A stretch of 57,914 nt of DNA from an uncultured Alphaproteobacteria bacterium (GTDB lineage: Bacteria; Pseudomonadota; Alphaproteobacteria; Micavibrionales; Micavibrionaceae). Shown in pieces: positions 38,424 to 47,146 of the stretch (the stretch's first letter is position 1; every line of letters starts with the position of its first letter). Location of the stretch: assembly GCA_946481105.1 (NCBI GenBank), contig CAMLMM010000004.1, positions 1 through 57,914 on the forward strand, given 5' to 3'. The notes under the pieces are model-generated. The model was given only the letters and a program-made list of their open reading frames with translations, was not told where the DNA came from and did not search any database. The position numbers and the translations under genes are program-made.

Positions 38424-38852
38424 TTAACCCGTAAACCCCTGCTGCTTTTTCTCATGCATCGCCTGTAACACCAGCTGCATATAACCCGGCAGGGATTTGC
38501 ATTTCCAGATGGTCGAGCCTTCGATCAGCATCTGCGCCTCGATAAACGCCTTGGCCGGTCCGACGACGTGGTAGGACGGCCCTTGATCCGGGTGATCGAG
38601 CGGCGCGAGGATGTCTTTTTCAATCAGAATGGCCAGTGCGGCGGCGATATCCTCGGGTGGTATCAGGCCATCGCCGTCATTATCCTTGGCAATGTCGCCC
38701 ATGATATCGGTCAAACGGGTGAGAGAAACGAAATGCGCGTGGCTGCGTGACGTGTCGTCGATCATCAGCGTCAGCGCGATATGGCCCAGATATTCATAGT
38801 ACGTATCGCGCAGCGAAGCGGCGGGAACAGGGGCGGCGGAAACAGCGGTCAT
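38424..38852 (-). CDS. Unknown small protein with EF-hand-like loop
   Basis: A 142-residue soluble protein. Residues DNDGDGLIPPED fit the calcium-binding EF-hand loop (D-x-D-x-D-G-x-I-x-x-x-D), followed by a helix AAALAILIEKDIL. No second EF-hand is visible. Its start overlaps the end of the MFS gene by four bases (ATGA), so it is the last gene of a carA-MFS-small protein transcript. Function is unknown. Confidence 0.65.
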   Translation of the reverse strand: MTAVSAAPVPAASLRDTYYEYLGHIALTLMIDDTSRSHAHFVSLTRLTDIMGDIAKDNDGDGLIPPEDIAAALAILIEKDILAPLDHPDQGPSYHVVGPAKAFIEAQMLIEGSTIWKCKSLPGYMQLVLQAMHEKKQQGFTG

Positions 38853-40060
38853 AGGTTACGTCCTTTGGCGGCAATAAATAAAATACCCAGGCAGACACTG
38901 CCCAGAATAAGGAAGCCGGAGGCAATCGGGATAATCGTGCCGTTAAACAACTGGCCGATGGTGGAGCCGAGTATAATCGAGATAACCGACGATGTGAAGC
39001 CGATCACCGCCGACGCGATGTCTGCCACATGACCCATCGGTTCCATCGCCATGGCGTTGATATTCCCGAACAGCAGGCCAAAACAGAAAAAGAAAATGCC
39101 GCCATAGAGCAGGAACATCCAGAGGGTGATATCCACGAATAAATGCGCCGCCAGCATAATGGCCGACGCCGTGATAACGGCGATAAAGGCGCGGACACAT
39201 AAATAATGCATCCCTTTACTGGCCACCAGACGCGAGTTCAGCAGGGATGACGCGCCGATAGCCGAGGCGAGCAGGGCGAAATACAGCGGGAACCTGTCCC
39301 CGACACCGAACTGGTCCTGAAAAATCTGCTGCGACGAATTCAGGAAGCCAGTGAAGGCGCCGAAACAGATACCCATACAGAGCATATATAAAACCGTGAT
39401 GCGGTTGGTCAGGACTTCGCGAAACCCGGCGATGATATTCGGCACATGGAACGGGATACGCTTGGGGGCTGGCAATGTTTCTTCCAGCCGGAAGAAAATC
39501 CAGGTCGCGATGCCGAGGGAATAGACTATATATAACCCGAAAATGGCGCGCCAGTCGGCGATATATAATATGCCCTGACCCAAAGCCGGGGCGATGGCCG
39601 GAACCATGATGAAAATCATCATAATCAGTGACATGGTTTTTGCCATGTCGCGGCCGCTATATTTGTCACGGACGATGGACACGGTCGAGATATATGGCCC
39701 GGCTACGCCGATACCCTGTATCATGCGGCCCGTGAGAATAACCTCGAGCGTCGGGGCGAAGTAACATACCACGCTGCCGACCAGATAGAGGGCGATGCCG
39801 CCATAAAGAACGCGTTTCCGCCCGAGCGCGTCGGAGAGTGGCCCCGCCACGAGCTGCCCCAAGGCCATGCCCGCGAACAGGAACACAATAATATATTGCG
39901 CGTGGTTGCGGTTGGCGAGTTCAAGATCAGTGGCGATAATGCCGAGCGCAGGCAACATCGCGTCAATCGAGATCGCGACGATGGACATTAACAGCGCCAT
40001 CAACACGGTAAATTCCATACGCGGGGCGGGGGCAGGTTCAGGTAGATGGAGTGAGTTCAA
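38849..40060 (-). CDS. MFS drug exporter, Bcr/CflA type
   Basis: A 403-residue, 12-helix transporter. SIDAMLPALGIIATDL in helix 1, GQLVAGPLSDALGRKRVLYG (motif A) and RMIQGIGVAGPYISTVSIVRD place it with the Bcr/CflA exporters of bicyclomycin and related drugs. Its ATG is directly next to the carA stop, so the two are probably cotranscribed, an unexpected pairing. The true substrate cannot be read. Confidence 0.9.
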   Translation of the reverse strand: MNSLHLPEPAPAPRMEFTVLMALLMSIVAISIDAMLPALGIIATDLELANRNHAQYIIVFLFAGMALGQLVAGPLSDALGRKRVLYGGIALYLVGSVVCYFAPTLEVILTGRMIQGIGVAGPYISTVSIVRDKYSGRDMAKTMSLIMMIFIMVPAIAPALGQGILYIADWRAIFGLYIVYSLGIATWIFFRLEETLPAPKRIPFHVPNIIAGFREVLTNRITVLYMLCMGICFGAFTGFLNSSQQIFQDQFGVGDRFPLYFALLASAIGASSLLNSRLVASKGMHYLCVRAFIAVITASAIMLAAHLFVDITLWMFLLYGGIFFFCFGLLFGNINAMAMEPMGHVADIASAVIGFTSSVISIILGSTIGQLFNGTIIPIASGFLILGSVCLGILFIAAKGRNL

Positions 40061-41251
40061 TTATGCAGCCTGTTTGGTTTTGGTGGTAGCAATCATTTCG
40101 ACGAAGCGGCCAAAAAGGTAATGGCTGTCTTCGGGGCCGGGGGAGGCTTCGGGGTGGTACTGAACCGAGAAAGCCGGTTTGTCTTTCACGCGCAGGCCCT
40201 CATTGGTTTTATCGAAGAGGGAGATATGCGTCACTTCGACATTACCCGGCAGCGTGTCGGGCAACACCTGGAAGCCGTGGTTCTGGGACGTAATTTCCAC
40301 CTTGCCGGTCTGGATATCCTGCACCGGGTGGTTTGCACCGCGGTGGCCGAGCGGCATCTTGGATGTTTTACCGCCGAGGGCGAGGGCCAGCATCTGGTGC
40401 CCCAGACAAATTCCGAATATCGGCATGTTTTTATCGAGCAGCGCCTTGATGGTTGGCACGGCATAGACACCCGTGGCCGCCGGGTCGCCGGGGCCGTTCG
40501 ACAGGAACACGCCATCCGGGTTCAGCGCCATGATTTCATCCGCTGCGGTCATGGCCGGGACAACTGTGACCTTGCAGCCTGCGCTCGCGAGGCAGCGGAG
40601 GATATTGCGTTTCGCGCCGAAATCCATCGCGACCACGTGATATTGCGCGTTGGTCTGCTGGCCGTAGCCTTGACCAAGTTCCCACTGGGTTTCGTTCCAG
40701 TCGTAACGCTGGGTGCAGGACACATCCTTCGCGAGGTCGAGACCATCGAGGCCCGACCAGTCAGCGGCCATTTTCTGGAGCGCGTCGAGGTCGAACTTGC
40801 CGTCCTTATTATAGGCGATAACACCATTCGGCGCACCGATATCACGGATGCGGCGGGTGAGAGCGCGTGTATCGACACCGCAAATGCCGGGCATGTCGTG
40901 TGTGACCAGCCAATCCTTGAAATGCTGGCCGTTGCGCCAGTTGGACGGGTCGGTGATGTCTTCGCGTATAATCAGGCCGCGGGCGGCCGGGTTGATCGTT
41001 TCGATGTCTTCGCTGTTCGTGCCGACATTGCCGATATGCGGGAAGGTGAAGGTGATGATCTGCCCGGCGTAACTCGGGTCGGTCAGAATTTCCTGGTACC
41101 CGGTGAGGGAGGTGTTGAAACATATCTCACCCACATGCGTCGTTTCCGCGCCAAAGCCGCGGCCCCAGATGACCGTTCCATCGGCCAGGACTATAACGCC
41201 GGTTGCACCGCTTGGCTGTTTTGGAGTAGAAGAAGGGGATTTTGAAAACAT
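40061..41251 (-). CDS. carA: Carbamoyl-phosphate synthase small subunit
   Basis: A 396-residue glutaminase subunit that feeds ammonia to CarB for arginine and pyrimidine synthesis. The N-terminal domain (LADGTVIWGRGFGAETTHVG, EICFNTSLTGYQEILTDPSY) is followed by the class I amidotransferase domain with nucleophile GICLGHQMLALALGG and the His/Glu pair in QYHPEASPGPEDS. Length is normal. carB is not adjacent. Confidence 0.98.
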   Translation of the reverse strand: MFSKSPSSTPKQPSGATGVIVLADGTVIWGRGFGAETTHVGEICFNTSLTGYQEILTDPSYAGQIITFTFPHIGNVGTNSEDIETINPAARGLIIREDITDPSNWRNGQHFKDWLVTHDMPGICGVDTRALTRRIRDIGAPNGVIAYNKDGKFDLDALQKMAADWSGLDGLDLAKDVSCTQRYDWNETQWELGQGYGQQTNAQYHVVAMDFGAKRNILRCLASAGCKVTVVPAMTAADEIMALNPDGVFLSNGPGDPAATGVYAVPTIKALLDKNMPIFGICLGHQMLALALGGKTSKMPLGHRGANHPVQDIQTGKVEITSQNHGFQVLPDTLPGNVEVTHISLFDKTNEGLRVKDKPAFSVQYHPEASPGPEDSHYLFGRFVEMIATTKTKQAA

Positions 41252-41378
41252 TTCTAGGCTCTCTATTTTGATATAATTTTGTATCGGGCACTAGAAAGCG
41301 ATTTTATAGGCAAAATTTGGCCCAAACACAACAGAAAACTGAATAATCCCCGGTAATCCCGGAAGACCGCGCAAGACC

Positions 41379-43166
41379 ATGAAACAAATTGAATTTCCCC
41401 GCCGCCCTGTGGCCTTTTTATTCTATTTTCTGGCCCGGCTGCCGCTCTGGCAGCGGTGGTTTATTGCCCTGCTGATGCTCATCACCATGTCGGTGACGGC
41501 CAGTAACGTCCTGATGATGTACGGGTTCAAACTTCTGGTGGATGGAATCCCCAAGGCGGACACGCATGATTTATGGGCAACGCTTGGCTGGCCGTTTATA
41601 CTGGTGGCGATATGCTGCCTTTACCATACGGTTATGTACAGGGTGCGCGATGTCGTCGATGCCGCCTGTACCCCGCGCGTACAGAATGCGTTGCGCGAAA
41701 TGCTGATGAGCAATCTAACCCAGCATGCACATGAATATTTTCACAACCGTTTTTCTGGTGAGCTGGTCAACAAGATCAGCAACGTCAATAATGCATACCG
41801 GAGCCTGTTGTGGGAACGGATGATCCACGGCTTTGTTCCAGCGCTGGCGGCGATTACATCCTCCTGTGTCTTGTTATGGTCGGTTGATTATCATCTGTCA
41901 CTGCTCCTGTTATTCGTCGTCGTGTCGATTTGCCTGGCGGTGTATTTTCTGGGCGGGTATCTGAGCCGGGCTTCGGCGAACCTGGCAGACCGCGAGGCAG
42001 ATATATCGGGACAGTTGGTCGATACGGTGACCAATATTTCCAGCGTCAAAAATTTTGCCAACCGCCTTCATGAAATAAGCCTGCTGCGGCGTGTGCAGGC
42101 GCCGTATGTCGGCGCGTATAAACGTTTTGTGTTCTGGGAGATCGTCTTTTGGGGCATGTTTGATATTTTTATCTCGACACTTGTCATCGGGTCGATCTGG
42201 TATCTCATCCATAACTGGGCGAATGGAGAATTGACGACCGGGGATGTCGCCGTCGCCTTGCTGATTGCCTGGGATGCGTGGTACCGCATGGCGCATCTGT
42301 CGTGGCAGTTGACCCAGTTATCCGGCGATCTGGGGCGGATGGAATCCGCGCTGAATGAATTCGTCCAGCCGGTCAGTGTCGAGGATAAGGATAACGCGCC
42401 TGATTTTGCCCCGGCAGACGGTACCATCATTTTTGACAAGGTGTGGTTCACCTATGATTCAGGGCATAAGGTATTCCGTGATTTCACGCTGACGATCCCG
42501 GCATCACAGAAAGTCGGGCTGGTGGGCCTGTCAGGTGCGGGTAAGACGACGCTTTGTCAGTTGTTGCTGCGCAATTACGATGTGGCAGGCGGGCATATAT
42601 TTATCGGCGGGCAGAATATCGCCGATGTCGGGCAGGAAAGCCTGCGCCGGAAAATAGCCGTTATTCCACAAGACCCGACTTTGTTTCACCGTACGCTGCG
42701 TGAAAATATTCTGTACGGGATGCCGGAGGCCACAGAGGCGGATGTCATCGCGGCGGCCAAGGCGGCGCAGGCGCATGATTTCATTATGCGGACGCCGGAA
42801 GGATATGAAACCATGGTCGGGGAACGGGGCGTCAAACTGTCCGGCGGGCAGCGGCAGCGTATCGCGATTGCCCGTGCCATCCTGAAAAATGCGCCGCTTC
42901 TTATTCTGGATGAGGCGACATCGGCGCTGGATAGCGACACGGAAAGGCTGATTCAATCGGCACTTGATACCGCGATGAATGGGCGCACCACTTTGGTTGT
43001 GGCGCACCGCCTGTCCACGCTCGCGCATCTCGACCGCATTATCGTCATGAAAGATGGCGAGATTATCGAAGATGGCAATCTGCAGGAACTTATCGCCCTG
43101 AACGGGCATTTTGCCTATCTCTGGAATTTGCAGGCAGGGGGATTCCTGCCTGAAAAGCTGGATTAA
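41379..43166 (+). CDS. ABC exporter, fused permease and ATPase
   Basis: A 595-residue half-transporter: six helices (about 20-300) and a nucleotide-binding domain with Walker A GLSGAGKTTLCQLL, signature LSGGQRQRIAIARAIL, Walker B LLILDEATSALD and the switch His in VVAHRLSTLAHLDRI. It is of the MsbA/multidrug-lipid type and would act as a homodimer. The substrate is unknown. Confidence 0.95.
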   Translation: MKQIEFPRRPVAFLFYFLARLPLWQRWFIALLMLITMSVTASNVLMMYGFKLLVDGIPKADTHDLWATLGWPFILVAICCLYHTVMYRVRDVVDAACTPRVQNALREMLMSNLTQHAHEYFHNRFSGELVNKISNVNNAYRSLLWERMIHGFVPALAAITSSCVLLWSVDYHLSLLLLFVVVSICLAVYFLGGYLSRASANLADREADISGQLVDTVTNISSVKNFANRLHEISLLRRVQAPYVGAYKRFVFWEIVFWGMFDIFISTLVIGSIWYLIHNWANGELTTGDVAVALLIAWDAWYRMAHLSWQLTQLSGDLGRMESALNEFVQPVSVEDKDNAPDFAPADGTIIFDKVWFTYDSGHKVFRDFTLTIPASQKVGLVGLSGAGKTTLCQLLLRNYDVAGGHIFIGGQNIADVGQESLRRKIAVIPQDPTLFHRTLRENILYGMPEATEADVIAAAKAAQAHDFIMRTPEGYETMVGERGVKLSGGQRQRIAIARAILKNAPLLILDEATSALDSDTERLIQSALDTAMNGRTTLVVAHRLSTLAHLDRIIVMKDGEIIEDGNLQELIALNGHFAYLWNLQAGGFLPEKLD

Positions 43167-43228
43167 CCGTTGTCTGATGCCCGGGAACAGGCTAAAACAG
43201 ACTAGAATTAGAAAAGGAAATGTAAGCC

Positions 43229-43693
43229 ATGTCTGAAAAACGCACTGAACTGACCAATGCCATGAAAGAAGCCATGAAAGCAAAGGATGAGCTGCGCCTT
43301 AATACCGTGCGCATGATCATCGCGAAGATGAAGGAACAGGACATCAATGACCGCGCCAATGGTAATCAGGATGGTATTTCCGATGGGGCCTTGCTGTCAC
43401 TGATGCAGGGCATGATCAAGCAGCGTCAGGAATCGGCCAAGGTTTACCGTGACGGTGGCCGCCCGGAACTGGCGGAGAAAGAGGATGCCGAAATAGTCAT
43501 CATTGAATCTTTCCTTCCGGCGCAGATGTCGGATGACGAAGTCGCCGCCGCTGTGGCCGGTCTGATCGCGTCGACAGGCGCGTCAGGCGTCAAGGATATG
43601 GGTAAGGTCATGGCCGAGCTGAAAGCGAAATATGCTGGACAGCTCGATATGGGCAAAGCCGGTGCTGTCGTCAAACAAAAGCTCGCGGGTTAA
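43229..43693 (+). CDS. GatB/YqeY domain protein
   Basis: A 154-residue helical protein beginning MSEKRTELTNAMKEAMKAKD, with LRLNTVRMIIAKMKEQDIN, FLPAQMSDDEVAAAV and KDMGKVMAELKAKYAGQLD, the YqeY family that resembles the tail domain of the GatB amidotransferase. In many alphaproteobacteria it sits directly before dnaG and rpoD. Here more than 10 kb separates it from dnaG. Confidence 0.95.
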   Translation: MSEKRTELTNAMKEAMKAKDELRLNTVRMIIAKMKEQDINDRANGNQDGISDGALLSLMQGMIKQRQESAKVYRDGGRPELAEKEDAEIVIIESFLPAQMSDDEVAAAVAGLIASTGASGVKDMGKVMAELKAKYAGQLDMGKAGAVVKQKLAG

Positions 43694-43698
43694 TCCGT

Positions 43699-43806
43699 TG
43701 GCTTTTGGTCTGCGAATGGGGCGTTGTTCCGCTTCCGTTTCTCACGTACTTAAATGTACGTTGCGATACGGTTCTCACAGAGCCTCCATTCTCGACTCAA
43801 AATCCT
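43699..43806 (+). repeat. Long imperfect palindrome, copy D (after yqeY)
   Basis: Nearly the same length and layout as copy A at 1308-1411: TTTTGGTCTGCGAATGGGG, a CGCTTCCG-type arm, tip CACGTACTTAAATGTACG, and an outer arm CCATTCTCGACTCAAAAT. It sits directly after the yqeY stop and could end or process that transcript. Confidence 0.75.
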
Positions 43807-43823
43807 GCGGATAAGAACTTCAC

Positions 43824-44198
43824 ATGGAAAAAGCAGAAGATGATTTGAACAATCGCCGCCTGGTATGGGTGGCGATGTCTGAATTATTTCTCGATACGGA
43901 ATTGCAGGAACGTGATCTGACGCGTATTGTCGGCGTGTTGGCCGCATCACCCTATAGTTTTGATGAACTTAATTCCATTTATCATGATGAAGTTTTTCCT
44001 GTTTTATCCGCCAATCTGCTAAGCGTGGTCGGTGAGTGGGCTGGCTTTGATGAGGACTGGCTGGTTGAAAGATTGTCCGCCTGGAAAGGCCGTAAATCGG
44101 GGAAGTTCGCCATGGCATGGCGTCATTTCTGGTTTAACGGGACCATCGACCAATGGTGGACTATTCTTGACCGCGTCGCGGTTGAACGGAACAGGTAA
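43824..44198 (+). CDS. DUF7079-like protein
   Basis: A 124-residue soluble protein with LVWVAMSELFLDTELQERD, LTRIVGVLAASPYSFDELNS and IYHDEVFPVLSANLL, a pattern I associate with the DUF7079 family of uncharacterised proteins; the exact number is from memory. Its last 38 bases overlap the convergent thioesterase gene. No function can be assigned. Confidence 0.7.
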   Translation: MEKAEDDLNNRRLVWVAMSELFLDTELQERDLTRIVGVLAASPYSFDELNSIYHDEVFPVLSANLLSVVGEWAGFDEDWLVERLSAWKGRKSGKFAMAWRHFWFNGTIDQWWTILDRVAVERNR

Positions 44199-44598
44199 GT
44201 TCGGACTTCGCCGTTATTTTTCCGGCATCGTTGGTAAACACGATATCCCAGACATGTTTTGTCCGGCCCAGATGGATGGGGCGGCAGGTTACATTCACGT
44301 AACCTTCGGTGACAGGGCGCAAATGGTTGATGGTGATGATCGAGCCAACGCTGTAAAGTTTTTCCGGGTCGATGACGAGGGTCGACGCGATACTGCCGAT
44401 TGTTTCGGCAATGAAACACGTTACCCCGCCATGCAGGATGCCATAGACCTGATGCACGCGCGGGCCAACTTGCATGCGCGCGGACAGACTGTCCGCAGAC
44501 AGGTCGGTAAATTCCAAACCGATATAACCCATCACCGTGCCATCGGTAGACCGGGCATGGCGGAGGTCGTCGAGCGTGTAATTTTTGAACCAGATCAT
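44161..44598 (-). CDS. Hotdog-fold thioesterase (PaaI/YdiI-like)
   Basis: A 145-residue acyl-CoA thioesterase-like protein. The HGGVTCFIAETIGSIAS helix is the hallmark of the PaaI/YdiI hotdog group, with the Glu acting as the catalytic acid in relatives; INHLRPVTEGYVNVTCRPIH and WDIVFTNDAGKITAKSELTC follow. It is a single domain and would form a tetramer. The substrate is unknown. Confidence 0.9.
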   Translation of the reverse strand: MIWFKNYTLDDLRHARSTDGTVMGYIGLEFTDLSADSLSARMQVGPRVHQVYGILHGGVTCFIAETIGSIASTLVIDPEKLYSVGSIITINHLRPVTEGYVNVTCRPIHLGRTKHVWDIVFTNDAGKITAKSELTCSVQPRRGQE

Positions 44599-44619
44599 GG
44601 ATAAGATGTAGCAGAAAAG

Positions 44620-44635
44620 CTGTAATGATTTACAG
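44620..44635. promoter_or_regulatory. Inverted repeat CTGTAA-TGAT-TTACAG
   Basis: A perfect 6-bp dyad between the thioesterase start and the ECF-type promoter. It could be an operator for the thioesterase gene; no regulator is identified. Confidence 0.3.
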
Positions 44636-44672
44636 TTCTTTGTGTTATCTTAACATAAGAATGTCATGATAA

Positions 44673-44705
44673 TTTTTCCAAGGATTTGGGTTTTTGATGC
44701 GTCTT
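44673..44705 (+). promoter_or_regulatory. Predicted ECF-sigma promoter, copy 1
   Basis: TTTTTCCAAGGAT (-35 side), 14 bases, then CGTCTT (44700-44705), 31 bases before the beta-propeller gene. The same 13-base block with the same 14-base spacing to CGTCT precedes the ECF sigma gene at 47102-47127. A CGTC-type -10 box is common for ECF sigma factors, so both are probably read by the ECF factor encoded here. Confidence 0.65.
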
Positions 44706-44736
44706 ACAGGGAAACCAACGATTTTATGAGGCTGCC

Positions 44737-46107
44737 ATGACCCAGACATCACTGTATCGCCAATATTATAAAAGTGGCACGTTTCATATATTTCCGGCGA
44801 TGATTCCGCTGATCGAGATTATACCGTGGCTGCTCACCCTTATCGGGACGCTGGCTGGCGGGCTGAGTTTCATGAGCGGGTATGCGGCGTTTCATGCGCG
44901 GTACCGCAAACTTATTTATGTATTTATGGTCCTGTGCTTTATCGCGGCGGGTGGCATATATGCGTGGGAACGTCACCGCGTGCCGGATGAGGATGTTGGT
45001 TCCCGACTGGCCGAGGTCAAAGAATTTCCTCTGATCATGGATGTCGACAAGGTTGACACAAGTAAACCCAATCTGGGCTGGATGGCGACATCCGTGGCTG
45101 AATTTCTAGGGACGCCGGTTATAGATGGCGATATGATGTATATCGGCACATTTTCAGGAACGCTTGAAGTACGGTCACTGCATGATGGCCGATTGATATG
45201 GCAGTTAAATAAGCACCAGCCCATTTTTACCACGCCAACCCTTACCCCCGACCGTCTCTATATTGGCGAAGGACTACATACTGCTGATTTGTCAGGTTTG
45301 ACGGCACTTGACCGCGTCAATGGTAAAATTCTGTGGGAACGAAAATTTGCCAATCACATTGAGTCATATCCAGCGGTGGATGAGGCCAATAAACGCCTGT
45401 GGATTGGCGCAGGCGGGCTGGGGCTATGGGCCTTGGATACCGAGAGCGGCGATAAAATCTGGTGGGCGAAAATCGGGCATATCGATATCGCGCCGCTTTA
45501 TTCGGGGGGGCGTTTGTTCGTTGTGGCGAAGCTGACTGAAGAAAATGACGGATCGAAATTTTTTGAGATTGATCCGGATACCGGGGCTGTCATTCAATCA
45601 TGGCCGCTGAATGGCAACCCGATGGGCAAGATCATGGAAATCGGCAGCGGCAAATTCGTCGTTAGCACAGCTATCGGCCAAGTTGGGCTGAACAAGAAAA
45701 CGGATAAAGGCTGGGTGTATGGTATCGACCTGAATCATTCCAAGCCCGTGCGCTGGATGATTGAAACGGCGACGATGGGCCTGCCGGAAGGGCAATTATC
45801 GACGGATAAAGCCACCGCCTTTTTTGCCCTTAAAAATGGCGAGGTTATCGCTGTTGACACAGCAACAGGGACCGTGCGGTGGAATAAAAAATGCGGCAAT
45901 GAATTCAAAGCCGATGTTGCCCTGATGCCGGGTAAAGTCGCAGCCCTGACAACCGATGGGATTGTGCATTTCCTGGATGCCGCCACGGGGAAGGAAGTAA
46001 AAACATTGAATGTGGGCAAGGGGAGTTATGCCGCACCCGTGTATAAAGATGGAACGCTATATGTTACAACCCAGCATAATATCCACGCGTTTATAATAGG
46101 CCAATAA
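44737..46107 (+). CDS. Membrane-anchored PQQ-type beta-propeller protein
   Basis: A 456-residue protein. Two N-terminal helices (about 22-46 and 58-74) anchor it in the inner membrane. From residue ~110 it has repeated blades of the PQQ/BamB type (LEVRSLHDGRLIWQLNKH, LTALDRVNGKILWERKF, LWALDTESGDKIWWAKIG, VIAVDTATGTVRWNKKCG, HFLDAATGKEVKTLNVG), which should form an extracytoplasmic propeller. No catalytic motif of PQQ dehydrogenases is seen, so a binding or scaffold role is more likely. It lies behind the predicted ECF promoter and is coupled to the next gene by an overlapping stop/start (TAATG). Confidence 0.85.
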   Translation: MTQTSLYRQYYKSGTFHIFPAMIPLIEIIPWLLTLIGTLAGGLSFMSGYAAFHARYRKLIYVFMVLCFIAAGGIYAWERHRVPDEDVGSRLAEVKEFPLIMDVDKVDTSKPNLGWMATSVAEFLGTPVIDGDMMYIGTFSGTLEVRSLHDGRLIWQLNKHQPIFTTPTLTPDRLYIGEGLHTADLSGLTALDRVNGKILWERKFANHIESYPAVDEANKRLWIGAGGLGLWALDTESGDKIWWAKIGHIDIAPLYSGGRLFVVAKLTEENDGSKFFEIDPDTGAVIQSWPLNGNPMGKIMEIGSGKFVVSTAIGQVGLNKKTDKGWVYGIDLNHSKPVRWMIETATMGLPEGQLSTDKATAFFALKNGEVIAVDTATGTVRWNKKCGNEFKADVALMPGKVAALTTDGIVHFLDAATGKEVKTLNVGKGSYAAPVYKDGTLYVTTQHNIHAFIIGQ

Positions 46108-47069
46108 TGGATGATCGACTCTGGATTAAATTTGCCGAGGATACGTCGCTGCCCGATGTCATGGACGCTGCGGCACAGGCGAAACTCGATAAAATATTCG
46201 ACACGCGCGATGCAAGGTCGCCATGGATGCAGGCGGCTTCGTTGCTGGGGCAGAACACCCCACCGGACAACATAATTTACTGGCTGGAAAATGCGCCTTA
46301 TATCGACTGGTCGTATATGGTCCACTTGGTCAGTGCGGACACGGTGCGCGTCGTCAATGATGGGCAGGGCGGTCGGAAGATGGTGTCGTCCACGACTTTG
46401 TCCGGCCTATGGAAGTTGATAAAGGCACAGTGGCGTATTTCACATTATATATTGGCGCGGACAAAAGCGGACACACCGTTACCGGGTACACCGGAAGAAC
46501 AAATCATTGAAAGCCTGGCGCTGGGCTTGTGTTATCTCTCGCTGACGCAGCGAAAACAGACGCCAGCGACACGGGCGCAGATGGCGGATATTCAGAAACG
46601 CCGTACTGCGTTGTCGCCTGCGTGGCAGGAATTATTCCCGCCGGGAGAGGATAAGCCGTCATCCCATTTACCCCCGTTCTTCTGGAACACACCGCCACCT
46701 GTTGTGGCTGGAGGTGATGTGAAGATCAGCGATCAGACAGAGTGGCGCGGTATTGCTGTGTGCGGTTCTGAAATCACCGGGCTGGTGCTGATATCCCCTG
46801 ATGCGGCAACGTGTCAGGCCGCCACTGATCCGGTTATCGCCGTGTTCCCCCGCGCACGGCCCGATACGGTCATGGTGTTCCCGCATGTGGCCGCTGTTTT
46901 ATACGGGGATGGGGGTACCATGTCCCATGCCTGTACTGTTGCGCGGGGAAGTAATCTGAGTTGCATCACCGGGCTGGGACAGGGATTTGTCAAAAGCCTG
47001 CTGGCCCGTCCGGGGGCATGGGTCCGCGTCAATCCGTCGAATGGAACGGTACAAATCATTGAAAACTAG
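46107..47069 (+). CDS. Unknown protein with C-terminal phosphohistidine (PEP-utiliser) domain
   Basis: A 320-residue cytoplasmic protein. The C-terminal ~100 residues match the swivelling phosphohistidine domain of PEP synthase and PPDK: VAAVLYGDGGTMSHACTVAR then GSNLSCITGLG, with the candidate phosphoryl-accepting His in GGTMSHACTVAR. The N-terminal ~200 residues are helical and not recognised (PPDNIIYWLENAPYIDWSYM is one segment). No PEP- or ATP-binding partner domain is present in the protein or nearby. Its start overlaps the beta-propeller stop, so the two are translated together. Confidence 0.75.
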   Translation: MDDRLWIKFAEDTSLPDVMDAAAQAKLDKIFDTRDARSPWMQAASLLGQNTPPDNIIYWLENAPYIDWSYMVHLVSADTVRVVNDGQGGRKMVSSTTLSGLWKLIKAQWRISHYILARTKADTPLPGTPEEQIIESLALGLCYLSLTQRKQTPATRAQMADIQKRRTALSPAWQELFPPGEDKPSSHLPPFFWNTPPPVVAGGDVKISDQTEWRGIAVCGSEITGLVLISPDAATCQAATDPVIAVFPRARPDTVMVFPHVAAVLYGDGGTMSHACTVARGSNLSCITGLGQGFVKSLLARPGAWVRVNPSNGTVQIIEN

Positions 47070-47094
47070 TTATTTCAGTTGATTTCCCATGGAT

Positions 47095-47127
47095 TTTTTC
47101 CAAGGATGTACCCAGTTTATCCGTCTA
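47095..47127 (+). promoter_or_regulatory. Predicted ECF-sigma promoter, copy 2 (autoregulation)
   Basis: TTTTTCCAAGGAT, 14 bases, CGTCTA (47122-47127), the same motif and spacing as at 44673-44705. It lies 19 bases before the first possible ATG of the sigma gene (47147) and 37 before the second (47165), which makes the second start somewhat more likely. Confidence 0.65.
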
Positions 47128-47146
47128 ATATTCAGAATGAATTTAT

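Noticed and set aside
40121..41245. 374-codon open frame antisense to carA
   Set aside because: It mirrors carA almost exactly; carA has all family motifs, and the antisense product resembles nothing.
41252..41378. Attenuator or riboswitch before carA or the ABC gene
   Set aside because: No leader peptide or paired hairpins with a T-run were found in this gap.
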